Shown here in pieces: positions 1 to 6,129 of a stretch of 7,095 bases of DNA. The DNA comes from Deltaproteobacteria bacterium (lineage in GTDB: Bacteria; Desulfobacterota; JAENJC01), in contig JAENJC010000066.1 of NCBI GenBank assembly GCA_016844545.1, positions 1 to 7,095 of the forward strand. Reading direction: 5' to 3'. Below the pieces are notes generated by a model, which was not told the DNA's origin, ran no database searches, and saw nothing but the letters and a program-made list of their open reading frames with translations. Each line of letters begins with the position of its first letter. Position 1 is the first letter of the stretch. A program made the translations under genes and the position numbers.

Positions 1-39
1 GAACTCTCTTGTGTACTTCCCATTTGGAACTCTTTCCAT
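1..39 (-). CDS. Start of an IS3-type transposase OrfA, cut by the window edge
   Basis: The first 13 codons read MERVPNGKYTREF on the minus strand and run off the left edge. This opening resembles that of IS3-family OrfA proteins, small helix-turn-helix DNA-binding proteins that recognise the element's ends and are completed by frameshifting into the DDE integrase OrfB. A strong ribosome binding site (GGAGGTG) lies about 4 bases upstream of the ATG. Only the first residues are visible, so neither the HTH nor the catalytic part can be seen, and the family call rests on the start peptide and the IS-like leader. Whether the full element is intact cannot be judged from this window. Confidence 0.5.
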   Translation of the reverse strand, partial: MERVPNGKYTREF

Positions 40-89
40 TTGACACCTCCAGTTTGTATTCTACCAAACTTTCGTGTCTACTTTTTTCA
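1..89 (-). mobile_element. Left-truncated IS3-like insertion sequence, 5' end
   Basis: The minus-strand sequence from about 89 begins TGAAAAAAGTAGACACG, the TG-start and GTAGACA style of terminus seen in IS3-family elements, and reaches the OrfA start codon 50 bases later. On the other side of this point a YhcG/DUF1016 reading frame stops abruptly after about 45 codons, which supports an insertion junction between 88 and 93. The exact end is uncertain because the other terminus and any target duplication lie outside the window. Confidence 0.5.
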
Positions 90-91
90 GC

Positions 92-229
92 TTACCTCAT
101 CGTTAAGCCAGCATTGATGGTCTGGGCAACCTGGGACCGGACGCTGAGGATCAATTCTCTTAGTTCCGTTAGGAGTATTTCAGGTTTGGCTACTGCTTCA
201 GTTTTCTTTCGTGGCTTGGTAGGCTTCAT
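92..229 (-). pseudogene. N-terminal stub of a YhcG/DUF1016 nuclease-family gene, interrupted by the IS
   Basis: The stub starts at ATG 229 behind a strong GGGAGGGA ribosome binding site (234-241). It reads a lysine-rich opening (MKPTKPRKKTEAVAKP) and then LLTELRELILSVRSQVAQTI followed by NAGLTMR. That pattern matches the start of DUF1016_N proteins (YhcG), which normally continue with a YWQxGKRI-like motif and end in a PDDEXK nuclease domain, about 340-370 residues in all. Here the frame hits TAA at 92-94, exactly where the IS3-like terminus begins. The last gene bases, AGGTA, could be the start of the expected R-Y-W codons. Only about 45 residues remain, so no nuclease domain is present in the window and the rest may lie beyond the IS to the left. 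The frame is open further upstream to an ATG at 304, but the ribosome site and the family favour 229. YhcG-type genes often occur in accessory or defence regions. Confidence 0.6.
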
Positions 230-334
230 TTCGTCCCTCCCGGATAAAAACTGGGGTCTTGAAAAATCGTCTCCCGCCCTTTTCAATCTGCTGAAAGATA
301 ACACATTTTCATATTACAAAACAATCCCAAAACA

Positions 335-400
335 CGGGTAGCTTGGCAAGGCAGGAAATATTGATGAGGGATGAAGGATGAGGGGATATCGAAAATATTC
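335..400. repeat. 66-bp direct repeat, copy 1
   Basis: This segment matches 1995-2060 at 63 of 66 positions, with mismatches at 339, 369 and 370. The two copies are in the same orientation, offset by 1,660 bp, and bracket the ATPase gene. Inside are three tandem heptamers of the form GATGARG (363-383), followed by GGATATCGAAAATATTC. Similarity stops sharply after 400. It looks non-coding. The area from 230 to 505 otherwise holds no gene I can support. Confidence 0.9.
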
Positions 401-470
401 AATCTGTGAATGGATGAAGCGAAGGCATGAGGGTTGCCCTGGCATGAGCTTGACTTGAGGAAAACGATTC

Positions 471-493
471 TTCGACAGGCTCAGGACGAGCGG
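471..493. repeat. Dispersed 'TTCGACAGGCTCAGGACGAGCGG'-type repeat
   Basis: The plus strand begins TTCGACAGGCTCAGGACGAG; its complement is the CGTCCTGAGCCTGTCGAA motif. I recognise this as a very common dispersed intergenic repeat in environmental Gram-negative bacteria. It sits 12 bases beyond the stop codon of the ATPase gene, in its likely 3' untranslated region. Its copy number cannot be judged from one window. Confidence 0.6.
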
Positions 494-505
494 ACCGTTG
501 CGGGC

Positions 506-1939
506 TTATTTCTTTATCAATCCTTTCAGGTCAAAACAGATTATCCCTTCTTTCTCAAGGGCCTTCTTCTGTGTCTTGGATATCTCATCCATAGAGAACA
601 GGGCAAAGTATTCCTTCCTCTTCCCTATCCTCCATTTGACATATTCCGCCTTTTCCTTGAGCCTCTGCGCCTCGGCCTTTGTGAACCTTCCTCCCTTGAG
701 CTTGCATTCCCCAAAAAGGACTTTCCCTTCATCGTCGCTGATGGCGACTATGTCTATCTCCACGTCTCCTTTTTTTGTCCAGAACCCCCCGACCCTGTTA
801 AATTTGAAGGGAAGGGCGTCCTCCATATTCCTTCTCAGGAGCAAGGCCTTTATAAGCTCTTCAAATGCGCCTCCCATAAATGTCGAAAGGTCGTCTATTA
901 TTTTTTTTGTCAATCCCTTTTCATCGCCTATCTCTATGAGGCTCTGGTTCTTGAATATATACCTGAACCAGAACCTGAGCGCCGGGTCTTTTATGTGATA
1001 TCTGCCTGTCTTTGACCCGTGCTTTAGTTCGGTAACCGGCGTCCTTCTTTCGAGAACCTGGTAGTAGGATGTAAGTTCATCAAGGTACTTGCTTATGCTG
1101 TTGATATTTATCCCCGCGCCGTCTGCTATCCGGCCCATCTGCGTCTCTCCCCCTGCGATTACCTGGAGTATTGAGAAGTAGAGATGATAGTTCTTTCCGA
1201 ACTCCTCTATTAGCAGTTCCTTACCTTCGCTCTGTAATGGCGCATCGGTCTCGCAATAGAGCTTCCTGATTATATCTGTATGCGGCTTCCCGAACAGGCC
1301 GTATCTGTCGGAGAGGAAGTAGTATTTCGGGATTCCGCCGAACAGAGTGAAGTAAAAGGGGAGATAGGCTGCGGGATCAAGGTGGTGGTCGGTAAGTATC
1401 TCCGTAAGGGCATCAGGGTCAAGCGGTTCTATGAAAAGCCTTGCCGTGGCCCTGCCGAAGAGGGGCTCTTTCTCCCCCTCAAATATCTTCTTCATCAGGG
1501 TGAATACGGAGCCTATGAATATATAGGCGCCTTTAATCTTGTCCTTCTCCTTGTGCCAGTGTTTCTGGATAATGGAAAAAACAGAGGGGTCAACAAACTC
1601 AAAGTTCTGAAATTCGTCAAAGACTATGATCAGGCGGTGCTCTTTCATATAGCTGAACAGGAACGCAAAGAAGTCATCAAAACTCCTGAATGAAACCGTC
1701 TTTATAAGAGGTATCCTTTCGGAGAGAAGGTCTCTGAACTCCTCAAGGAGTATGTGCGGCTTCTTCTTTGAAACAAAGAGATAGAGGAGGTTCCCCTGGT
1801 CTTGAGAAAACCGCCTTATAAGCTCGGTCTTCCCGACCCTTCTTCTGCCGGCAATAACGACCATGTGGGATTTCCGTGCAGAAAGTGATGCGATCTCGGA
1901 GAGTTTTGAAAGCTCTTTTTCCCTGTTATAGAATTTCAT
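506..1939 (-). CDS. AAA+ ATPase with C-terminal DUF234 nuclease-like domain
   Basis: This 477-residue protein belongs to the archaeal-type ATPase / DUF234 family, which is common in archaea and scattered in bacteria. The start MKFYNREKEL is typical of the family. A P-loop GRRRVGKT (residues 31-38), a Walker B strand IIVFDEF (104-110, acidic pair D108 E109) and a sensor-like FIGS (141-144) mark the ATPase. A winged-helix region follows at about 250-305 (ISKYLDEL...YYQVLERRTP). The C-terminal part (about 355-470) resembles a PD-(D/E)xK fold: E360, then D396 in a VEIDIVAI strand, then E411-C-K413 in GECKLK, so the catalytic pattern looks complete. The cellular role of the family is not settled; DNA binding or cleavage, or a role linked to mobile DNA, is inference. 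The gene stands alone between remnants of a PIN toxin and a YhcG gene and is bracketed by 66-bp repeats. No Shine-Dalgarno sequence precedes the ATG; the start overlaps the stop of a short upstream frame (ATGA). Confidence 0.88.
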   Translation of the reverse strand: MKFYNREKELSKLSEIASLSARKSHMVVIAGRRRVGKTELIRRFSQDQGNLLYLFVSKKKPHILLEEFRDLLSERIPLIKTVSFRSFDDFFAFLFSYMKEHRLIIVFDEFQNFEFVDPSVFSIIQKHWHKEKDKIKGAYIFIGSVFTLMKKIFEGEKEPLFGRATARLFIEPLDPDALTEILTDHHLDPAAYLPFYFTLFGGIPKYYFLSDRYGLFGKPHTDIIRKLYCETDAPLQSEGKELLIEEFGKNYHLYFSILQVIAGGETQMGRIADGAGININSISKYLDELTSYYQVLERRTPVTELKHGSKTGRYHIKDPALRFWFRYIFKNQSLIEIGDEKGLTKKIIDDLSTFMGGAFEELIKALLLRRNMEDALPFKFNRVGGFWTKKGDVEIDIVAISDDEGKVLFGECKLKGGRFTKAEAQRLKEKAEYVKWRIGKRKEYFALFSMDEISKTQKKALEKEGIICFDLKGLIKK

Positions 1940-1949
1940 GGCCAGACCA

Positions 1950-1971
1950 TATCATACTTTTTTGTATGATA
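1950..1971. promoter_or_regulatory. Perfect inverted repeat in the ATPase leader (operator or hairpin)
   Basis: Eight-base arms TATCATAC and GTATGATA enclose six T residues on the plus strand, with no mismatch. The repeat lies about 3-25 bases downstream of the predicted transcription start and ends 10 bases before the ATPase start codon, where a ribosome binding site would normally sit. It could be a dimeric repressor's operator or a leader hairpin that limits translation. No regulator gene is visible nearby. The strand that matters is minus. Confidence 0.5.
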
Positions 1972-1980
1972 CAAGAGTGT

Positions 1981-2009
1981 ATTATAATTACAACCGGGCA
2001 GCTTGGCAA
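1981..2009 (-). promoter_or_regulatory. Minus-strand sigma70-type promoter for the ATPase gene
   Basis: Read on the minus strand, TTGCCA (2009-2004, five of six against TTGACA) is followed after 17 bases by a perfect TATAAT (1986-1981). Transcription would start near 1974-1975, about 35 bases before the ATPase ATG. The -35 box falls inside copy 2 of the 66-bp repeat, while the -10 box lies just outside it. The equivalent place at copy 1 has the -35 but no -10. Confidence 0.6.
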
Positions 2010-2060
2010 GGCAGGAAATATTGATGAGAAATGAAGGATGAGGGGATATCGAAAATATTC
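1995..2060. repeat. 66-bp direct repeat, copy 2
   Basis: This is the partner of 335-400 with three mismatches (1999, 2029, 2030). It supplies the -35 box of the ATPase promoter, and its right edge at 2060 coincides with the point where PIN-domain coding sequence breaks off. The heptamer array here reads GATGAGA AATGAAG GATGAGG. Confidence 0.9.
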
Positions 2061-2099
2061 TATCGAGGAGGATGATGGGGCTTGTATCTGATACTGCCT

Positions 2100-2177
2100 T
2101 CATTGCAGCTTCTCTAATACCTTTACTTCTTTTTCCAGTTTGTCGGAAGCCATCCTTATAGAATCAATGCGATACTG
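2100..2177 (-). pseudogene. Short frame upstream of the PIN stub, possible antitoxin C-terminus
   Basis: A minus-strand frame reads QYRIDSIRMASDKL followed by EKEVKVLEKLQ and ends at TGA 2102-2100, overlapping the PIN ATG by four bases (ATGA). This is the classic spacing of an antitoxin-toxin pair. It is closed upstream by TAA at 2180-2178. The only ATG in the frame (2153-2151) would give a 17-residue peptide, so it looks like the tail of a decayed gene. The charged, helix-prone composition fits an antitoxin C-terminus, but I do not recognise the family; the call rests on position. Confidence 0.35.
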
Positions 2178-2198
2178 TTATGTGAACCCCCCGGAGTA

Positions 2199-2207
2199 TG
2201 GTATACT
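2199..2207 (+). promoter_or_regulatory. Possible extended -10 promoter for rlmKL
   Basis: The sequence TGGTATACT fits an extended -10 element (TGn plus TATACT, five of six against TATAAT). No good -35 box is seen at 17-18 bases upstream, which is tolerated by extended -10 promoters. Transcription would begin near 2214, leaving a leader of about 50 bases to the preferred start at 2266. Confidence 0.35.
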
Positions 2208-2265
2208 TGCAACTCCTTAGATCAAAACGGATATGAGAGTCAACGATAAGGCGCTGAAAGGAAGC

Positions 2266-4491
2266 ATGTCAACTGAATCGGTTCTTAGCTTTTTTGCAAC
2301 AACACCCAAGGGGCTTGAGCCCCTTCTTGCCAAGGAGCTGAGCGAGTTCGGGGCAGAGAATATTTCTGAAACCATCTCAGGGGTCTCTTTCTTTGGCACA
2401 CTTGAGGTCGCCTACAGGGCATGTTTGTGGTCCAGGATAGCCAGCAGGGTCTATCTGCCGGTTTCGGAGTTTCCTGCATCTACCCCTGAGGAGCTTTATT
2501 ACAACATCAGGGCAATCCCGTGGGAGGAGCATCTCACCCAGGAAGGTACGTTTAAGGTTTCAAGCAATGTATCGGCGTCTCAGATAACCCATTCACACTA
2601 TGCATCCCTTAAGGCAAAAGATGCCATTGTAGACCGGTTCAGGGACATGAGCGGCGTCCGGCCCTCCGTAGACCTGATACGTCCCGACCTCTGCGTAAAC
2701 ATACACATACAGAAGGACATGGCAATCGTAAGTCTCGACCTGGCAGGAGAGAGCCTGCACCGCCGTGGATACAGGGAGGAGGGGGCGGAGGCTCCGCTTA
2801 AAGAGAACCTGGCTGCTGCCATTCTGCTCTACTCCAAGTGGCCCTCTGTGGCAAAGGACGGCGGTGCGCTTGTAGACCTCATGTGCGGTTCAGGGACACT
2901 ACCTATTGAGGCTGCACTTATTGCCGCAGACATCGCCCCTGGACTCCAGCGCCCATATTTCGGCTTCCTGGGGTGGAGGGGGCATGAGAGATCTATATGG
3001 GATTCGCTTATCAAAGAGGCAGAAGGGCGGCGAAAGATCGGACTCTCCATCCTTCCAGCGATCTTAGGATTTGACAGGGACTCATCAGCTATAAAGACCT
3101 CTATATCCAATGCAGAAAAGGCGGGGCTTAAAGGTAAGATAAGGTTTGAACAGCGCGAGGTCTCGTCTATAGGAGAGATTAAAGGGTTTGGGAAAAAGGG
3201 TCTTGTGATAGTAAATCCCCCTTATGGGGAACGCCTCGGCAGCGAGGACGAACTTAAAGGTCTCTATCTTGAGATAGGGAACCAGATAAAGAGGAGCTTT
3301 GTCGGCTGGAAAGGGGCTGTGTTTACCGGGACGCCCGGATTGGGTAAGGAGCTCAGGCTCAGGCCAAGAAGGGTACGCACCCTGTATAATGGTGCCCTGG
3401 AATGCAAGCTCCTCCATTTTGATGTTGAACCAAGGTGGTTTTACAAAGATGGCGAGAAATTGGAAAATCTCCCCCAACCCCTCTTTGCTAAAGAGGGGGG
3501 TAAATTAATTTCCCCCTTTGAAAAAGGGGGATTAAGGGGGATTTCTCTCAGCCCCGGGGCAGAGATGTTTGCCAACCGGGTTCGAAAGAATTTAAAAGGG
3601 ATAGGGGCATGGGCAGAGAAAAACGGCATATCCTGCTACAGGTTGTATGATGCTGATATGCCTGAATATGCTGTAGCCATAGATATCTATGACAAGTGGG
3701 GGCAAGTTCAGGAGTATGAGGCTCCAAAGAGCATTGATGAGGCAAAGGCAGATATGAGACTAAAGGAGGTGATGGAACTCCTCCCTCATATCCTACAGAT
3801 ACCATCGAACAGGTTATTCCTCAAGGTAAGAAAACGTCAGAAAGGTCTATCCCAGTATCCTAAATTCGATGACCAGCGCAGGTTCCACCAGGTGCAGGAG
3901 GGGAACTGCATCTTCCTCGTAAACTTCACAGACTACCTTGATACAGGGCTCTTCCTCGACCACCGCCCGACCCGTTTCATGATACAGGATATGTCAAAGG
4001 GAAAGTCTTTCCTGAACCTCTTTGGATACACCGGTGCTGCCACTGTCCATGCCGCCAGGGGGGGAGCCATATCTACCACAACAGTGGATATGTCAAAGAC
4101 ATATATCGACTGGGCAAGAAAGAATATGACGCTAAACGCCTTTACAGGCCCCGGCCATGAGTTCATCCAGGCCGACTGCCTGGAATGGCTCGCCTCGGAG
4201 AAGAGGCGTTTTGATCTCATATTCCTCGACCCGCCCACATTCTCCAACTCAAAGCGGATGGACGAGACATTGGATATTCAGCGTGACCATGTAGAGATGT
4301 TACGAATGACCGCTAAACTCTTAAACAGAGACGGCATCCTGATCTTTTCCAACAACAACAGGAAGTTCAAGATGGATCTGGCATCTCTTTCAGGCTTGAA
4401 TAGCGAAGATATAACTCAAAAAACGATACCAAAGGACTTCGAGCGAAATCCCCGGATACACAACTGCTGGAAGATAACCATCAAGAAATGA
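2266..4491 (+). CDS. rlmL: Bifunctional 23S rRNA methyltransferase RlmKL (m2G2445 and m7G2069)
   Basis: This SAM-dependent enzyme fuses RlmL (N2-methylation of G2445) with RlmK (N7-methylation of G2069) and acts on 23S rRNA during 50S assembly (E. coli numbering). Counted from ATG 2266 (741 residues), a THUMP region fills about 40-155. The RlmL methyltransferase has motif I DLMCGSGT (204-211) and motif IV NPPYGER (317-323). The RlmK half opens with NRVRKNLK, then YRLYDADMPEY, motif I FLNLFGYTG (582-590) and motif IV DPPTFSNSKRM (655-665), and closes with RIHNCWKITIKK. It aligns along its whole length with E. coli RlmL (702 residues) except for a linker about 30 residues longer, due to an in-frame palindromic repeat (about residues 400-427). 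The start at 2266 gives the usual MSxx-FATTPKGLE opening and has AAGGA 4 bases away; an ATG at 2233 would add 11 residues and lacks a ribosome site. Both active sites look intact. The gene stands alone. Confidence 0.96.
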   Translation: MSTESVLSFFATTPKGLEPLLAKELSEFGAENISETISGVSFFGTLEVAYRACLWSRIASRVYLPVSEFPASTPEELYYNIRAIPWEEHLTQEGTFKVSSNVSASQITHSHYASLKAKDAIVDRFRDMSGVRPSVDLIRPDLCVNIHIQKDMAIVSLDLAGESLHRRGYREEGAEAPLKENLAAAILLYSKWPSVAKDGGALVDLMCGSGTLPIEAALIAADIAPGLQRPYFGFLGWRGHERSIWDSLIKEAEGRRKIGLSILPAILGFDRDSSAIKTSISNAEKAGLKGKIRFEQREVSSIGEIKGFGKKGLVIVNPPYGERLGSEDELKGLYLEIGNQIKRSFVGWKGAVFTGTPGLGKELRLRPRRVRTLYNGALECKLLHFDVEPRWFYKDGEKLENLPQPLFAKEGGKLISPFEKGGLRGISLSPGAEMFANRVRKNLKGIGAWAEKNGISCYRLYDADMPEYAVAIDIYDKWGQVQEYEAPKSIDEAKADMRLKEVMELLPHILQIPSNRLFLKVRKRQKGLSQYPKFDDQRRFHQVQEGNCIFLVNFTDYLDTGLFLDHRPTRFMIQDMSKGKSFLNLFGYTGAATVHAARGGAISTTTVDMSKTYIDWARKNMTLNAFTGPGHEFIQADCLEWLASEKRRFDLIFLDPPTFSNSKRMDETLDIQRDHVEMLRMTAKLLNRDGILIFSNNNRKFKMDLASLSGLNSEDITQKTIPKDFERNPRIHNCWKITIKK
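3465..3544. repeat. Palindromic repeat inside rlmKL, read in frame (LFAKEGG / SPFEKGGLRGI type)
   Basis: The element has two hairpins enclosed by an outer stem. Hairpin 1 is CCCCTCTTT (3478-3486) with AAAGAGGGG (3490-3498), loop GCT. Hairpin 2 is TCCCCCTTT (3511-3519) with AAAGGGGGA (3523-3531), loop GAA. The outer stem pairs AAATCTCCCCC (3465-3475, one bulged T) with GGGGGATTT (3536-3544). Read through in rlmKL it encodes PQPLFAKEGG and SPFEKGGLRGI, peptides I recognise as the translation of a dispersed, MITE-like repeat family that is usually intergenic. Its base composition (C and G runs) differs from the flanking gene. Confidence 0.8.
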
Positions 4492-4548
4492 TGCTGCCTT
4501 GCAAAGACCCGGCATACTGCTTCATAATTGCGCCAAAATAAAGCCTGC

Positions 4549-6000
4549 CTAATGTTCTATTACGCCCTGATCCACCCTGAAAAACCGTTTAATTTTATTC
4601 ATAATATTTTTTTGTGCAGATTTCTCTGCCTCTTTTTTATCCTTTTCTGACGCGGCCTCGCTTTTAACATTATTAAGCTCACTTAATCGTCTGGCCAGGA
4701 GTTCGCTCAGTCTTTCAGCAAGATCAGGGTTCTCAACAAATACGCCTTGAAATGCCTGTGAGGCAATCACAAGGCATGAGGTGTCTTCCCGCGCAATTAC
4801 GGTTGCGGTCCTTGGATCTCCAGCAAGAAGACTCATCTCCCCGAAAAAATCTCCTGGTTTCAGGTTAGTTATAAATCGCTCATCCCCTGACTCATCCTTC
4901 AAAACCACATCCACACTGCCACTGCGGATCAAATAACAGGTATCGCCAGTGTCGCCCTGCCTGACGATGACTTCTCCCTTTCCAAAGAGGTTGATCCTTG
5001 AGGATGAGGAAACCTTCTTCAGTTCCTCATCACTGAGAGGCCCCAGGAAGTCGATCTCCCTCAAAGCGGCCAGGGACATCTCTCCTGAAGGCGCATCTTC
5101 CTCGGTCTTATAATGAATGGTCCTGACAGGGAAAGGAATCTCTATACTGTTCCGCCTAAAGGCGTACCATATCTTGCTATACAGATCATCCCTGACAAGG
5201 GGAAGTATGGATTGAGAGACATCTATCCAGGCCCTAAATTTGTAATTTATGGAAGAGTCTCCAAAGTTCCCTATCAGGACCTCAGGCTCCGGTTTTTTTA
5301 GGACAGAATCGGTGTTTCTGGCTATATCAAGAAGGACCTCCTTCACCTTGTTGGGAGGTTCGTGGTAACCGGCGCCAACCACCACTTCAACTACATGAAG
5401 GGGCGTGGGGTGGGAGCAGTTCTCAAGGACCCCCTCTGCCAGCATCCTGTTCGGCAGGTATATGCAGTTGTTCTCCCTGGTCAAAAGCCTCGTGGTGCGC
5501 CAGGTCACTTCCATGACCTGTCCCTCTTTATCAGCGACCCTTACCCAGTCTCCCTTTGCAACTATCCTTTCCATATTTATCCATAGACCGGTAAAGAGGT
5601 TCTTCAGGGTTTCCTGGAGGGACAATGCCAGCACACCGGTCAGGACAGCAGATGTAGTAAGTAGTGGGGTGAGATTAATGCCAAAGAGGCGGTGAAGCAA
5701 AACTATTGCAGCTCCGAAGTATATGAGGAGAGTTATTATGCTTTTAAGGAGGGGAGCCACGGTATATCTGCGAAGCATACTGAACGGGGCATCTGCTACA
5801 AGCCAGCGCAGTATCGTTACGGTACCTAATGTGGAAAACAGAGTGAATGCCTTTTCACCTATACCGATGAACTGCGGGAGTTCTCCTCCATTGGCCTTGG
5901 CAACAATTATGGTTATCTTGAGGGCTCCTGCAATAAGATAAAATACAAAGGCGCTAAATAGCGGCTTGAACAACCTGGAACGCATCTGGGCTATATCCAT
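4549..6000 (-). CDS. MscS-family channel with C-terminal cyclic-nucleotide-binding domain
   Basis: This inner-membrane protein joins a small-conductance mechanosensitive channel core to a cNMP-binding domain, as in the bacterial cyclic-nucleotide-gated (bCNG) branch of the MscS superfamily. Counted from ATG 6000 (483 residues), hydrophobic helices lie at about 12-34, 50-70 and 82-105. The pore-lining helix follows at about 108-140 (LLTTSAVLTGVLALSLQETL), then the MscS beta domain (GDWVRV...GQVMEVTWRTTRLLT, about 150-190) and the cytoplasmic alpha/beta part to about 300. The cNMP domain spans about 320-430, with the phosphate-binding cassette FFGEMSLLAGDPRTATV (385-401). Its Glu and Arg are both present, so cNMP binding is likely. 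The tail is charged and lysine-rich. Whether the channel opens to tension, to nucleotide or to both is not shown by sequence. GAGGA at 6011-6015 is 10 bases from ATG 6000 but only 1 base from the alternative ATG 6009, so 6000 is preferred. The gene converges with rlmKL (57-bp gap) and diverges from rsmI. Confidence 0.92.
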   Translation of the reverse strand: MDIAQMRSRLFKPLFSAFVFYLIAGALKITIIVAKANGGELPQFIGIGEKAFTLFSTLGTVTILRWLVADAPFSMLRRYTVAPLLKSIITLLIYFGAAIVLLHRLFGINLTPLLTTSAVLTGVLALSLQETLKNLFTGLWINMERIVAKGDWVRVADKEGQVMEVTWRTTRLLTRENNCIYLPNRMLAEGVLENCSHPTPLHVVEVVVGAGYHEPPNKVKEVLLDIARNTDSVLKKPEPEVLIGNFGDSSINYKFRAWIDVSQSILPLVRDDLYSKIWYAFRRNSIEIPFPVRTIHYKTEEDAPSGEMSLAALREIDFLGPLSDEELKKVSSSSRINLFGKGEVIVRQGDTGDTCYLIRSGSVDVVLKDESGDERFITNLKPGDFFGEMSLLAGDPRTATVIAREDTSCLVIASQAFQGVFVENPDLAERLSELLARRLSELNNVKSEAASEKDKKEAEKSAQKNIMNKIKRFFRVDQGVIEH

Positions 6001-6129
6001 ATCAAACATGTCCTCACAATATATTTTCCTGAGATTTTCTCAAGCAGTCCTTCACCATAGCACAAGGCGAATCTTAAGGAAAGTCTATAGGTATTGATAA
6101 TAATTATGACTCCTGCTAAGATTCGGAGA

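Larger units (their letters stand above)
1936..2103 (-). pseudogene. PIN-domain toxin stub fused in frame to the repeat, ending on the ATPase start
   Basis: From ATG 2103, behind a GAGAAG ribosome site, the frame opens MKAVSDTSPIILLDRI. This is the usual start of PIN-domain ribonuclease toxins of the DUF3368/VapC kind, with D6 as the first metal-binding Asp. Recognisable PIN sequence ends after about residue 14, exactly where the 66-bp repeat begins (2060). The frame then reads repeat and leader sequence of no known family and stops at TGA 1938-1936, giving 55 residues. The remaining PIN acidic residues are absent, so it cannot be an active toxin. The stop overlaps the ATG of the downstream ATPase gene by four bases, which could allow translational coupling. 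It may be no more than a relic whose frame happens to be open. Confidence 0.6.

Noticed and set aside
9..341. Plus-strand open frame of 110 codons across the IS end and YhcG stub
   Set aside because: It runs antisense over two recognisable minus-strand fragments and resembles no protein family.
434..1015. Long plus-strand open frames over 434-1015, 498-998 and 1280-1693
   Set aside because: They lie antisense to the DUF234 ATPase gene, show no family motifs and have no ribosome sites; they are shadows of its codon pattern.
335..2060. CRISPR array or tandem gene duplication as the cause of the direct repeats
   Set aside because: There are only two copies, 1.6 kb apart, enclosing a single-copy gene; no spacer periodicity or duplicated coding sequence is present.
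4492..4548. Bidirectional terminator between the converging rlmKL and mscS genes
   Set aside because: No stem longer than a few pairs with a T run was found on either strand.
6018..6043. Promoter for mscS from TTGAGA and TATATT, overlapping a 13-bp palindrome at 6030-6042
   Set aside because: The spacing is only 14 bases and the palindrome arms are five bases, so both may be chance.
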